Positions 48,301 through 60,505 of a stretch of 64,000 nt of DNA are shown piece by piece. Position 1 is the first letter of the stretch. Each line of letters starts with the position of its first letter. Where the stretch lies: NCBI GenBank assembly GCA_000310025.1, contig FN649727.1, forward strand, positions 2,066,816 to 2,130,815. The letters are read 5' to 3'. Position numbers and translations under genes: made by a program. The DNA comes from Ectocarpus siliculosus. Its lineage: Eukaryota > Sar > Phaeophyceae > Ectocarpales > Ectocarpaceae. The notes under the pieces are model-generated. The model saw only the letters and a program-made list of their open reading frames with translations, was not told where the DNA came from and ran no database searches.

Positions 48301-51300
48301 GGTCTGTTGTGCGTAGCGACCAGCCGGAAACTTAGCTCCACTACTCGTTGTTGGCAAGGGAAGAACGCAAGAACAACCATGCATGCGCGGGTGTGCAAGA
48401 AGCGAAGCTAGTCACCCGGCAACGCGTGTGTCTACCACGACCCAACGCCACCTCGGTCCGTGGCAGGCAGAAAGTAGCGTTAACGAAGAAATGTGTGAAA
48501 CCAAGGACAAAGAGTAACACACACGGGCACTTACCATCTTCAGCGTCTCCTTCAGATTCACTCTGCCATTCGCCATCGTCCAATTCTGCGGCTACGGCGT
48601 TGTCATCGCTGTCGCTTTCGGACATTGAACTATCACCTGCGGAAGATGAACGACCAGCACGCTGAGTCACAGCTGCTGCATGCCATGTTTGCACATAAAA
48701 AATAGAGCTTTGACAAAACCTGGCAAGATTTTTGGAGTGTACCCACACAAACTATTGAATTCCCGCCAACTTATGCGGAAGTGATGGAGGCATAAACCCC
48801 GGAGAAACCGACACGGGGAAGAATCCTGTGCATTCGACGAGCGATCCTCGCAGATCGGGACTCCTAACACCGCGCAATGATTCTCAGGGACAACCGGGGC
48901 TTTCCATACACCCAGACAATCCAGGTTTCGTCTAAAGGTTTTCAATCAAATAACCAACGGAGCAGGCTGTTGGCAGCATTAAACACGGGTACACTTCGTT
49001 CGGCTCTCTTATGCAACATCACAGCAACAGTGATGATTTCAAGGGATGCACACAACACCAGCATATGAACGGTCGCATGTCCCCCGATGGTGAAACGTGC
49101 GCACGAACATGGAGCAAAAACAGCAAGGGCAACGGAATTGCCGCCAACACGCAATTACACGGAGATACAGGGGACCCCTCCGGAGTGTGCTCATGAGAGC
49201 ACAGTGTCATCAAGGGGGTGATGCAAGATTAAATAAACGCAGTAGCAGCTGTCACTTGCCAGTTGTGACGTTTGCTAAGCTCAACAGCTCACACTGCTTA
49301 CGTGTTCCTCATTCGAAAAGGCCAGCGAACCTCAATGAACTAAAAGAACAGTATACAAATTCGAACACAGTCTTACAGGATACTGGCACAGTCAGATTCG
49401 AACAACGTGCATGATGATCTGCGTTCTCAAGATACAATCAACCTTGCCCACGCAGCGGTGGTCGCAACATATAAAATACTCGTTAAGAACAAAAGTGTCA
49501 AGCGTTGACACTGCCACATCGTCCATGCAATGTGCATGCCGGCAGGATATGCACGCACCGCTTCCATCAGAATGGTCGTCCTGTCCCCCAAGTGCCTCAC
49601 TCGCTGATACACCCACGTCTTCATCACTGAGTTCGTCATCGTTCCGACCCTTCCTCTTCCGGCGCTCACTTTCAACAGAAGCCCCCCCTTCTGTGTCGCC
49701 ATCCACGGTCTGGAGGGCAAGTTGACACAAGTGGCGTTGAGCAGAGGCACCGAGACCAACATGGAGCATAGATACAACCACCAACAATAGGCCTTCAATC
49801 TCTGCTGACGACGAAATGGGCTCGGGCGTGCTACGTAAATTGAGCCTCCCGTAGCTTTCTTAAAGTGACAATCATGACGGTCCCGAAGCGCAACGCATAC
49901 AAATAATAACGTAAACAAGCCAACTCACGAGAGTACAATCAAGATAGAGAACTTCATGGACACATGCGCATACAGCCGGAATATAAAAACGCGACGGCAG
50001 TACGACACAACCAATAACCACACGTGTGACTTACCTGACTTGACATTCTCTCTATTCGAGCCTTTTCCAGTTTGTCTAGTCTAGCCTTTTCCGCCCTGCA
50101 TATTTCAGTTGAAACAAGGTACAACGCGAGCGTGCAGAACCAAGTCGTAGATGTAACAAGGGGCTACGGTTGTCCAGCAACCATGTCGCTAGATCACAAG
50201 GCACGCAACCGAGAATACACTTGGAGGGGACGCGGCAATGTGAGGAAAACATTCTTATCTATGTATCAGGCACCGCCTAAGAGAGTTGTGCGTGCGAATA
50301 GGTGGACACAGGATGAAACTTCTCAGGGCTTCAGCAGTACCTGGCCGCTTCTTCCGGTGTCTGTAGACGGTCGGTGGCCTGGGCGCGAGCCTCGTACACG
50401 AGCTCCTGTACGCAGGACACCGGCGAATAGACGTAGCATTCGTTTTCTTCATTAGAAGGCGGACGCACAACTAACTCCAACCCTACCACAGAACAGGCAG
50501 CTGTGCCCCACATTTCGAATAGAGGCTCTCGATGTTGCTTGGGCCTTGAAAGCGACAGTGGAATTTGGGCCGAGACATCGTCGGTCGGAATAACCCAACT
50601 GCTCAAGACCTTAAAAATACACCCTATTTCCACATTTTCTTCCTACTAGTTCTCTTTCCAGCAGAATACATCATGCTACAAAGGCTCGCTAGGAGTGGAA
50701 CGGGTCGCAGGTGAATACGCGAAAAACATCAAGTAATCGTGGTCCTTCCATGCGAAATGCGAACGAATAGGTTTTGCGACCAACACCACCGCAAGGGTTT
50801 AACGCTTCAACGGTTTACTAGCATGCCCAATCCTTTCAGCACAGCAAAGGCGCCACACTGTTCAAGTCGAAGGTGTATTGACAAACCCCTCCGGATTACA
50901 ATAATGTTTTTGAGGGTGTAGGATAAACAGTCAGGGGTTCACGCAAAGGACCGCCACCCAAGTAGTACAACAAAGTCCTCTCTTCCTGCTAGCACAACAC
51001 ATGGCAAGATTGGTTCATCTTCGGTGCTATCGCCGGAATGTGAGGTGCTTGTATGCCGCGGTCAGCTGACTGCTTACCCGTCATGGCAGGGTTATACGAA
51101 TCGTGCTATACTCGAGGAAACAAGCCATCTTTGACACTCGCTATGTTTCATGTTCCAGATCTCTCACCCTCATGGTGAGGTCGTAGTCATCAGATTGACC
51201 TCGTGCTGCGTTGCCTTCGCCCTTCGCGGGCCTTTGATCGAGCATACTGAGTAGCTCTCCCATCCCCTCGTCAAGCCGCTCACGCTCGCTCTCTTGCTCC

Positions 51301-52734
51301 TCCTTCCCGCGAGCCTTTTCGAGTTTCCTCTCTTTGCTTCTCGCAATGATATCGTTCAGGATTTCCTGGCGAGTTTTCTCGCCCTCCACGGGACCAGGCA
51401 ACACGGACACAAATCACACGGCGCGCAAATCATGATCCAGCTCTACCGTAGGATCCATGTACAGCTCACGTACGGGTAAAACACACGCGGATGACCAACT
51501 CCCTAAGCTCATCGCGTGCGGATGAGTGTACTTGATCTGCTCATCCACGGCAAACAAACGAAGCTCAGCGGCCAAAACGCTTACCAGTATGAATCATATA
51601 TGTAGTCATCTCACGGTTACATGAAACCTGGCAAACATGTGCAGCTAATACAAATCTAAGAACTGACTCTCTGCACGTGAACAACACAAGAGAGCACCAC
51701 ACGCTCAAGCTACACAGTCAGTCGGCTAGCTTGTCTATCCGACTTGTGTGAAACTCTCCCCACCACACGCATTTATCGTCCAGCGACACCATCAACAAGG
51801 AGGCTGGTGCGCATAACGATTCATGTTACCTTGATATGTAAGTGGACTCTGAAGAATACGTGTTGGTCAGGATGGATGCACAGCAGCCACAGCTGTTTCC
51901 TAGACAAACGCACCAGATCTCAACTGCACCTACCTGGGGATGAGTTAGCCGAGAGTCTCCGCCTCCATCACCGCCGAAGTGGAGTTGGTCGACGACTTCG
52001 GCATCGAGGTCGTCGTCTTCATCATCCTGGCGGCCTCCTCCGTACTCGTCGTTGTCGCCCAAAGCTTGCCCTCTGTGAGTTAGCACTTCACTCGTACCGT
52101 TGTCGTCCCCAAGGTTGAACATACCCACACGCCGACTGCGCTGGTTGCGGTCTTTCTGCATGCGAGCCCACATCTTTTCCTCGAGTAGTAGCGTGTCATC
52201 GTCCTCACCAAACCTAAGCACGCAAGTCAGGACCACAGCAAAGCAACACAGGGCTGGACGTGTTAATGCTGGACCTACTCCAGTTTACCACCAAAGTAGT
52301 CACCTCAGACCATCAACATTGCACATACCCATGTGGCTACGACGAAGACGGACACATGTCTCAAAAATCCGGCCATGTAAATACGCAGGAGCAGGAGAAG
52401 CTCGGCGCGCCGGGTCTCCGTGTTTGTGCTCACGCTCGAGCGTCGTGGGGTATGCAGGGTTACTCTACAACGTACACAGCAGCTGCCGTAGGCTACAATA
52501 AATAGCCCACCTTTTATCTCGGAAGGAGTTTGCCTTTCGATTACGCTCGAAGTCTACAAGGAGGGTTTTCTCTCGACGTTGGGTTGCCTGCCCCCTGGCC
52601 CTGGCGACGTTCCTCTTCTCGCCCTTGACTCTGCGGTTGAACACTTCGTGCTTCTTGTTCAGGATGCCTCTGGATTCAAAAGGGTTGTCCAAGACAGCAT
52701 CACCACCTGTCGGTCGTTTCCGAGCACTTTTCAT
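42386..52734 (-). CDS. NOP14: Nucleolar protein 14 homologue, complete, 20 exons
   Basis: NOP14 is a conserved SSU-processome component needed for 18S rRNA processing and 40S export. Exons: 52734-52511, 52213-51934, 51383-51168, 50405-50341, 50095-50035, 49709-49559, 48636-48535, 48258-48206, 48026-47944, 47643-47497, 47347-47257, 46067-45958, 45491-45406, 44975-44857, 44556-44449, 44191-44048, 43877-43788, 43485-43375, 43052-42913, 42527-42386. All phases agree, giving 840 residues against 857 in human. Diagnostic blocks are NPFE and FRDKRFGE near the N-terminus, RQEILNDIIARSKERK, DYDLTMRELVYEARAQ, acidic Ser-rich exons 6-7, ELPYVFACPSSYE, LLKLLVHIFPSTDFRHPVVTPA in the HEAT-like core (written here in parts by exons 12-13), and the basic C-terminal motif KRERKGAMRELKRDAVFL. 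The tail ends GGGSSSTKRARVGRGF, with TAG at 42386. The ATG at 52734 begins MKSARKRP, a typical Lys/Arg-rich start. Exon 15 and the donor of exon 14 are the least certain. Confidence 0.93.
46068..47256. other. NOP14 intron 11, 1.19 kb, purine-rich on plus strand
   Basis: This is the longest intron of NOP14 by a wide margin. Its plus strand is purine-rich (many GAGA/AAGG runs) and keeps a stop-free frame at 46115-46615 of low-complexity Arg/Lys/Thr-rich composition. No known transposase, reverse transcriptase or gag motif is visible. It may be a degraded insertion; I do not call a gene. Confidence 0.4.
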
Positions 52735-53326
52735 GATGCTCGAGACTTGCCGTAATGTGAAAGGAACAGAGAGAGCACGCCTTCGTCCGACTCGCGGCGG
52801 AGGATGTTTGCCTTCAAACCCCGTGAGTACGAGCGAGTACCTGTCTAGCCAACTACTCAACCACCCAAATATTGCGGAGATCTGTAAATTTTGGGCAAAA
52901 GCCAACTTATCTCTTGGAGAAATCGAGCAACGACCTTCAGCAGAGTACAACAACAGCAGGGTTTTCTACCGCTGTTTTTGACGCCCAGCACCCGGCCCTG
53001 GCTTGCTCTTGTCGAGTGTCTTCCTCTTAACTTCCTTGCCCTCTCATTTCGCGGTCTCAGGTATGTTGTCTATGTACAGGCAGGGGCCATCGTAGACCCA
53101 AGGCTGTTGTGATGCACGAGTAGGTTGGTGGAGAAGGCTCATTTCCATGTCCTGGGCCCTGGTGTCCCAGTAGACGGTGTTTTTAGCTGTAACGTGGAGC
53201 ATGGACGCAGCGACACTGATCAAGTTGATCTTTTTATGGATCCTTTGGCTAAACCGCGCCTAGTCCCTTTAACGTGTTTCCATTCTCCAACGATAAAGTT
53301 GCTGTCTGGGCGTCCCGTGTGTACCG

Positions 53327-53376
53327 AATCAGTACATCAGTGGTAAAGGGCGGGCTAAATCAGTACATCAGTGGTA
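53327..53376. repeat. Direct duplication of 19 bp, 31-bp period
   Basis: The sequence AATCAGTACATCAGTGGTA occurs at 53327-53345 and again at 53358-53376. The copies are identical and separated by 12 bp. This looks like a recent tandem slip or repair duplication. Confidence 0.8.
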
Positions 53377-53493
53377 CAGCAGTTACAGCCGCAGACCTTG
53401 AGACCAGACCATACATTTTGTAAGTATTCGCGTATCAATGAACAACGTTTTCCTTATGCAGTGCGGAGGATCGGTCATTGTGGTGTTTGACAG

Positions 53494-53622
53494 GCGCTGC
53501 AAGAGGGATACGTGAAAATGTTTCAGCTACTGCTGGCCCTCTGTGATGCACCTGTGCTCTCTGCAGAATATGTAGAGCAGGTGTCCAAGGCGAATGTGAA
53601 GGTCAAGACCCTCTGTCAGAAA
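53494..53622 (+). pseudogene. Orphan exon-like block, unidentified
   Basis: A 129-nt block (43 codons, phase 0 at both ends) is bounded by a TTGACAG acceptor and an AAA-GTACGTG donor. It has no stop in the coding frame, while an in-frame TGA lies just upstream of the acceptor. The translation is Leu/Val/Lys-rich and looks helical (MFQLLLALCDAPVLSAEYVE). No partner exon or known family was recognised. It could be an exon of an unlisted plus-strand gene or a fragment of a mobile element. Confidence 0.3.
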
Positions 53623-53838
53623 GTACGTGTAACCAACCTCACAAGAACGACTACTTGTTTTTACCCGTTCGAGATAATGTTGTACCACAGAAGTCGAAAG
53701 GGACGTGTTGAAGTCTTTCCAGTCAGTGGGAAGAAACCGGCTGGATACTGGGCTTGTTTTAGGGTCTATTTACTGTACAAATGCTGACTTTTTATCAGTA
53801 ATGCCAGCAGGTGCTATAATAATCACAATAACACTACA

Positions 53839-53888
53839 ATACTGCTGTAGCTTTTACTACTGCTGTAGCTTTTACTGCTGTAGCTTTG
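53839..53888. repeat. Short minisatellite (TACTGCTGTAGCTTT), three copies
   Basis: Three near-identical tandem copies of a 15-18 bp unit, TACTGCTGTAGCTTT with an extra TAC in one copy. It is non-coding. Confidence 0.85.
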
Positions 53889-54967
53889 TCGCGTTTGAAC
53901 TTCGTTTGTTGCGTTGAAACAAGTTCAAGTGACAAGGGTAGTGTTGGGAGACATTCCGATTCTGTGCAATTATCCATGGGGATGTAGGGAAAGAATGAAA
54001 AAATGGGGCTGTGAGCGTGCGGGTGCGGGGTGCAGCGCTGTCTGCCGGCCGGGCACCTGTAAGTCACCTTCCAGCGTCCCATGCATAACGTGCTTGGGCA
54101 ACACCACGACTTGCTATTTTGCACATGTGCAGACAGGATATGTCGTAGGGCGGGAAAAGGCAAGCACCACGGCGCTCACCCGGTTTTGTCACCACAGACC
54201 CTAGAGCACCCAGTACCCTGTCTGTGCGCGATCAATAATGTAAAACAACCCCAAATCTGATACCCCTTTGTGTCGGCACCACACCCGTGTTTTGTTCATG
54301 GTGACCCTCCTGCGGACTCGGGGTCCACATGGCACCCCTTTAAAAAGCAGCCTCAGTCTCACGTACCCACACGTAACCCATTTTGGGACGCCCAGCGTTC
54401 TTGCCATTCGAGTTTTATTCTGATGTCGAAACAACCGAGGCAGCACCCAGCAATGACACACCAGACATGTTAAGACCAGGTGGAAAGCAACAAAGCTCCG
54501 TTCGTTGTGGTACAGTGGTTTGCGGCTTGTTACACCAGCGTATATCACGGAGTCTACCCCCACACACCTTCTCTCAAAATCCCGCTAGTGCAAATCAAGA
54601 CAAAACAGGCGACAAGGCGGGTGCTCAAGTAAGGACATTGCATTGCGGGATCCCAACTTCCATATCTGTACCAGTAGAGGACATAATGGAGCAGTGACAC
54701 ACGCATTGGCACCACCCAGGTCTGTTGCTGGGGTGCTGTCGAAGGCTTCAGCTACCGTTCGAAAAGTCCGTCATTCTGGGTCCGTGTGTACCATTCACAG
54801 TCCGCTACTGTACGCACCGTCATAGACCCAATACCCCGAGTTGCGGGTTGTCCCAAGGCAGCTAGTGGTGGGGGTTCCGCAAGCTGGAAGGGCTAGTTTG
54901 ATATGTTGGCCTTCTAGTATATTGTATTGACTGAAACTGATGGCCGGGGTTTGCAAGAATCCCCTTA

Positions 54968-56317
54968 GACTGATTCTTATACACCTGATTTGCTTTCCCA
55001 AAAACCTTACTTTTCAGGATGGGCAAGAATCCGGCTGGAAAAAAGTCCGGCCGTTCTTACAGTGAACCGGATTCCTGAGGCGGATTCTTGGAGGGTGGGT
55101 GTAGATCAACCCAGACTTCATTATCATCGAGTGCGACCTGAGTTCTTGACGTATCGCTCCCATCAAGGGCTCCCAGCAACCCTGCGCTGAAGGGCTGTAG
55201 CTATTCTGCACGCTGGCTGTTGATGGTCGCTCGGCACGCGTGGGCAAAAAAAAACATATCGCATCGCACCAAGCATGGAAGACGCCGAAACAGGCCAAAC
55301 CGCCACGAGACAGCAAAAAGAGCCGCTTTTTGTCAGAGAGGGGAGAACACTGCAACTGATTTNNNNNNNNNNNNNNNNNNNNNNNNNNNNNNNNNNNNNN
55401 NNNNNNNNNNNNNNNNNNNNNNNNNNNNNNNNNNNNNNNNNNNNNNNNNNNNNNNNNNNNNNGAACTGATTTCTCGCTCCCTAGGCCACCGATCGAAGCC
55501 AGACCAGTCAGGGCGTGCTCTCTGTTCCTTGCTCTCTGCCGGAGTAGATTTGCTCGGCAGCGCGTACTCTCGATCGACGGAGAGAAGCATGCGCGTGGTG
55601 CCCGTTGCTTGTTTGAACTGTGATTTCTTTCTGGTCTGCTTCACTTGAGAATAGCCTGATGTGTTGAAGGCCTGGAAACAATTTTCAACAGACAGCTTGT
55701 GTACACACAGACGACGATTTCGAATGATTGGATCAACGAGCTGCTGAGCAAATCTACTCCGGCAGAGAGCAAGGAACAGAGAGCACGCCCTGACCGGTCT
55801 GGCTTCGATCGGTGGCCTAGGGAGCGAGAAATCAGTTGCGGTGTCCTCCCCTCTCTGACAAAAAGCGGCTCTTTTGCTGTCTCGTGGCGGTTTGGCCTGT
55901 TTCGGCGTCTCCGTGCTTGGTGTGATGCGATATGTTTTTTTTGCCCACGCGTGCCGAGCGACCATCAACAGCCAGCGTGCAGAATAGCAAGCCCTTCAGC
56001 GTAGGGTTGCTGGGAGCCCTTGATAGGAGCGATACGTCAAGAACTCAGGTCGCACTCGCCGATTATGTCGTCTGGGTTAACCCAGCGGTGAACTTGTTGG
56101 GATAAGAAATCTCGTTGAACTTTTTGGGATAGGAAATCTGGGTGGGCACCATCCTGATTTCTTCCAAACTTTTCGGGTGGGGGCCACCCGAAAAGCTGAA
56201 CCGGGATTTTGTCGACCCAAAAAACTGAAGGAGCTGGCTGTATAAGAAGCCGGATTTCTGCCCATCCTGAAAAGTGAAGCTTTTTGGGAAAGTAATCCAG
56301 GTGTATAAGAATCAGCC
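54968..56317. mobile_element. Non-autonomous PIF/Harbinger-like element with long terminal inverted repeats
   Basis: The termini read GACTGATTCTTATACACC on the left and the reverse complement of GGCTGATTCTTATACACC on the right. They are flanked by TTA at 54965-54967 and 56318-56320, a 3-bp TWA target-site duplication typical of PIF/Harbinger. The arms (about 54968-55555 and 55746-56317) are long imperfect inverted copies. The inner about 370 bp are nearly identical, and the outer part has diverged by indels. The spacer of roughly 190 bp and the arms contain no transposase, so movement would need a partner elsewhere. The 100-N gap falls inside the left arm. The class assignment rests only on the duplication and on termini starting with G. 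Confidence 0.72.
55363..55462. other. Assembly gap (100 N), probably artefactual
   Basis: Exactly 100 N. The sequences flanking it both contain AACTGATTT. The right arm of the surrounding inverted repeat runs through the matching site without extra bases. Confidence 0.95.
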
Positions 56318-59300
56318 TTAACGAGGTTCGAAAGTCGGAAAATATGAAATTGATTGTCGAAGACAAAGAAAATATTTTCCTAGACGTTCTATTTAATTTA
56401 CTAACTTCGAAAAGAACGGTGCGAGAAACATCCGCACGAAGTTTTGGTACAAAGCCACGACATCAAATTTCAAAGCGATACGGCACTCTCATGTCCCTCG
56501 AGAATTTTAATCTCTCCACCCCCGGGTTCACGCTTCTCTAGGAAGAGTCGACAGATTTTAACAGAGGGAAAAATAGATATGACAGGATAACAAGGGGCGA
56601 GTTGGCCTGTACGCAGCACACAATGCCAACGCAGGACACTTTGACGTGGGGAGGGCACACGCCACCTTGAGCAGACACGCCCATGTAGCGGCTAACTGGC
56701 ACCGCGAAATGGCAGGGAGGGGTCGCTCTACGCGTGACAGAGCGCATTGTCGGCCGTCAAAGTGCGGGGATGTCGATTACCCTCATACACGTGGCATATG
56801 TATGTGGCTCATGTACCATATGAGTCGCGTTCCGCAGAACCGTGTTATTTGACATTGGACGCGTTCTGAACGAGCGTTGGTTCTCAGGGACACCAGGAAC
56901 TCGGTTAATACTCTTTCCTTTTATTTTTCCCGGCCAACATACCCAATCTTGATTTTTGATTTTTTGTCACGTGATTTTTCGAACGTCGTTGATGCGCGGC
57001 GTCCCTCTCTCCACCTTCCCGAAGAGAATGCGGCCATCACGATCCACGCGCGAACTCGCTAGGTGATGTATGTCCTCCTGGGCCTTCGGGAATCACACAA
57101 GGCGTGTTCTGTTGCACATTGAACGCATGTTTACATGTATGTAGAGACCATGTTTACATTTTTCCTCGTTGAGGTTTTGTTTTGTTCGGGAAGGTGGAGA
57201 TTAATAGACTCGGATTTAGTTCTGGCTGGATGCCAACTTTACAGTCCACCGGAGAGTCACCAATGAACGAAAGACGATATATACTATTGTAATAGATTGG
57301 GCGGGGTAATGGGCCGCAGTCGACTCAATACCTTGCAGTAGTCTATTTTTTCTGCGATGCTTTTTGCGGTGGTTGCAGTCAATCATTTTGAATTTTGAAT
57401 TTGAGTCATACACAAAAAATTCTAAGGAAAACGAGGCTCTTGCAACGAACGGCCGTAGGTGACACACGATACCACACACCCTGGACCAATTTTCATGGCT
57501 CGGTTGCTCCACACCACAAAGAGTGGCGGTGCCGATAATGGTGGTGTGAGAACACTCTCGTCGAGAACTTTCCGACAACGTCTTGCGGGGTTTACAGTTT
57601 TACAATCGATACAGGGGGTGCGGTATCTCATGTCACCTACGGACGGTAATTGTGTGCATACGTTTACAAACGTTCCCCTACGGGTTCGGGTTTTCGGTGG
57701 TTTCTCTGCACAGAGTGTCGCAGCAGCAATTGTAAAGCTTCCGCGCGAGCTGTGTGTATGCAACGTCTTGTGTGGCGGCTGATAGAGGCCACAGGGACAT
57801 AGGGCCCACGGAAGCTGATGTGGCGAGAGTCGGTAGTGCATGCATTCGAGAAAACACACCATGCCGCCAACAAAAAAGCTCGCCTTGTGCATTTTTTCCC
57901 GTGGCACAGGTTTTGTTTCCAGGTGACCCCTCCCCCCACACCGAAGCAACAGCAATAATAAAGATATCCGCCACGAGCTGTGTCCATGCTCCGTCTCACA
58001 CCGAAGAAACAGCAATGACAATGACACATGGTACACGGTCTTCGGACTTCGGGCGTCATAGGCGCCCTCCTCCTCAGGAATGTGCTGCAAGGGTGGTGGG
58101 TGAAGCATGTGCACGGCATACCAAGGGCACGAAGCTGGAAAAGAGGTTCCGACCAAATGTTGCAACATGTCGCAAAATTCGAACGTCTTGTACTTTCATT
58201 CAAACATTTGCGGGAATGCCGACGTTGAACCAACTTTCTTCAGCACTCCTAGTACCCAGTTACAGGTTATGAGTCCAGAATATATCGCGTCCGCTCATTG
58301 GGAGAGGCTGTACAGTCCCGAGGGCCGAAGGCTGACTTGGCTTCAGTATGGAAAGTGTCCCCCAAAGCACTGGAGACACTTTCCATACTGAAACTAAGTC
58401 AGCATGTTTTTCCAGTACACTTTTACCAACAAGGGGACCCGCGAGTTGGGAGATTTTGTACAGCAAGTCAGAGGCCCAGGAGAGGCACACAGGCGTCACA
58501 CCGCAGTATATCACACAGCTAGACCCAGGTTTCCCACGCACGTTTCACGCAGCGGAGCATAGTGACAACCACGGTGCGGTAAACAGGCAAAGTGTGAGTG
58601 CTATGTCCCCAAAGTGTCCCTGTTGATCATCCAGTACACTATGGAGGGTTAAATGGTGTGGTAAGACTCAGAGGGCCAGTGAATGGTTGAATGTATGAAG
58701 TTGTGTACTACTACAGGGCAGCCTCAAGTTTTGTTCCGGTGGGTATGTCCGACGTGTATCCGGGGGAGGCAGAGCCGTAGCAAGGAAATACAGCGTGCAA
58801 AGAAAAGGCCCGTGCCTGACGGCTAGTCTTCTGCCACACGTCTGTAGCTACACAATTTTGATGTACATCATCTGTCTCAATCAACTATGCCGACCCAAAG
58901 ACATGATCATAATCGAAGCAACAATTTGAACGCAAGCAATCATGGCATACCACAATTCCTACCATGCCTTGACCACAATCCTTAACCTCACCTGCCTTGC
59001 TATCGGTACTTGGAGGTAGCATGTTAGACAAAATTTTATCGGTTTTTAATCTACACACTCTTGTTTGTAATTATTGCCGTTAGCTTTGCTTACGGTTGAG
59101 AAGTCTACAGCAGCAAAGCAGAACATGCGCGAGGCGGGATGCGTACCATATGTGTGCCTACCCGTGTACCACGCATTAAGACCCATGCACACCCGGCGAT
59201 AATAGCACGGTCCTGTAGCAGTATTAACGGGTGCTGTGCGAGCCATTTTGCACGCCCTGGTGTTGACGGGTCCACCAAGAAGACAAGCGATTAAACACGA

Positions 59301-59674
59301 TCACGTAAATCAGTGTTATGTACGAAATTATATTTCTCGAACGGAAGATTTCCGATCTGGGGTCTCGCTGAAGGATCCTTCTCGTTTCTCTGCTGCACTT
59401 GCCTTCATTTTTGAGGCTAGAAGAAAGGGTGTAACAATACGAAAACCCTTCGCACTGCCGTATACTCGACCTCCCAACCTTGGCTCTAGAAAGTACATTT
59501 TCGATTTTTCATCTACTACAGACCGTCGGGGCAACTCCGCCCTCGCGTGTCGCACTTTCGTATCATAATTGGAAATGTGCTGTGATACTTCCTTGTGCTT
59601 TTTGTTGTTTTCAGAGCTGTAAGATCGATACACTGGCCAACCTTTTCGTATTTATTTTACCCAGAACTTGCAGG
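56318..59674. other. Gene-poor spacer between the Harbinger-like element and CNOT9
   Basis: No recognisable gene. Several overlapping frames around 57420-58270 are open on both strands, but none resembles a known protein, and a local duplication (two copies of an ACACCGAAGMAACAGCAAT-like unit near 57939 and 57999) inflates them. A long hairpin at 58331-58403 is listed separately. The end of this stretch should hold the CNOT9 promoter and 5' UTR. Confidence 0.5.
58331..58403. ncRNA. Long near-perfect hairpin, miRNA-precursor-like or tiny fold-back element
   Basis: Arms 58331-58359 and 58375-58403 (29 nt each) are complementary with two mismatches or wobbles, including an uninterrupted 18-bp stem that starts TTCAGTATGG. 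The loop is 15 nt. The size and stem fit a miRNA precursor, but a short inverted-repeat mobile element would look the same. No promoter evidence was seen. Confidence 0.45.
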
Positions 59675-60505
59675 ATGGAGCGAGAACGGGAACGCACAGC
59701 AGAAGACACACAACTTGTTCTTCAACTCACCAATCCCGATCAACGAGAGGGTGCCTTGCTGGAGCTGAGCAAGAAACGCGAGGCCTTCACGGATCTCGCT
59801 CCCATTTTATGGCATTCGTATGGGACAATTTCCGCTCTCCTGCAGGAAATGGTGGCCATCTACCCGCTTCTTTCACCCCCCACGTTAACTCCTCACGCAA
59901 GCAATCGGGTATGCAACGCCCTCGCCTTGCTGCAGTGCGTGGCGTCCCATCCCGAGACGAGGGCGTTGTTCTTGAAAGCCCATATTCCCCTTTATCTCTA
60001 CCCTTTCCTCAACACTGTGAGCAAGAACCGCCCGTTCGAGTACCTTCGGCTGACAAGCTTGGGAGTTATTGGAGCGCTGGTGAAGATGGATGATGCGGAA
60101 GTCATCAATTTTCTGCTGCAGACCGAGATAATTCCGTTATGCTTACGGATAATGGAGACGGGGAGCGAGCTATCCAAGACTGTGGCTACGTTCATCGTCC
60201 AAAAAATTCTGCTGGATGAGCACGGGCTCGAGTACATTTGCCAAACGGCCGAGCGGTTCTACGCTGTCAGCACGGTGCTCGGTAACATGGTGGCCGTTCT
60301 CGTGGAAAGCCCGTCTGTGCGTTTGCTCAAGCATGTCGTGCGCTGCTATCTGCGGCTGTCGGACAACTTACGAGCGCGCGAAGCGCTCCGGCAATGCCTC
60401 CCAGACGCCTTGCGGAATAACACCTTTACCAATGTGCTCAAGGACGATGTTTCAGTCAAACGTTGGCTGACATCGTTACTCTTCAACTTGACGGAGCAGA
60501 CTTGA
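59675..60505 (+). CDS. CNOT9: CCR4-NOT complex subunit 9 (Rcd1/CNOT9), intronless
   Basis: The ORF encodes 276 residues and is the armadillo-repeat Rcd1 domain almost end to end. CNOT9 is the CCR4-NOT subunit that binds CNOT1 and recruits silencing partners such as GW182-type proteins in animals, linking deadenylation to regulated mRNAs. Blocks nearly identical to the human protein are [76 protein letters not shown]-like [15 protein letters not shown], and [16 protein letters not shown] chose the ATG at 59675 because homology starts a few residues after it. The frame is open farther upstream, but that part is unlike the family and TTGCAG just before the ATG looks like a splice acceptor of a 5' UTR intron. 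The short human Pro-rich C-terminus is absent. A good donor (GAG-GTGAGC at 60514) follows the stop, so a 3' UTR intron is possible. Confidence 0.95.
   Translation: MERERERTAEDTQLVLQLTNPDQREGALLELSKKREAFTDLAPILWHSYGTISALLQEMVAIYPLLSPPTLTPHASNRVCNALALLQCVASHPETRALFLKAHIPLYLYPFLNTVSKNRPFEYLRLTSLGVIGALVKMDDAEVINFLLQTEIIPLCLRIMETGSELSKTVATFIVQKILLDEHGLEYICQTAERFYAVSTVLGNMVAVLVESPSVRLLKHVVRCYLRLSDNLRAREALRQCLPDALRNNTFTNVLKDDVSVKRWLTSLLFNLTEQT

Larger units (their letters stand above)
52735..54964. other. Gene-poor spacer upstream of NOP14
   Basis: This holds the NOP14 promoter side, an orphan exon-like block at 53494-53622, a 19-bp direct duplication, a short minisatellite and scattered short ORFs. 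No recognisable gene spans it. Confidence 0.5.

Noticed and set aside
57422-58272. Long overlapping ORFs on both strands, up to 248 codons
   Set aside because: Several frames are open at once over a locally duplicated, stop-poor stretch. The translations are Cys/His/Leu-rich with no family resemblance.
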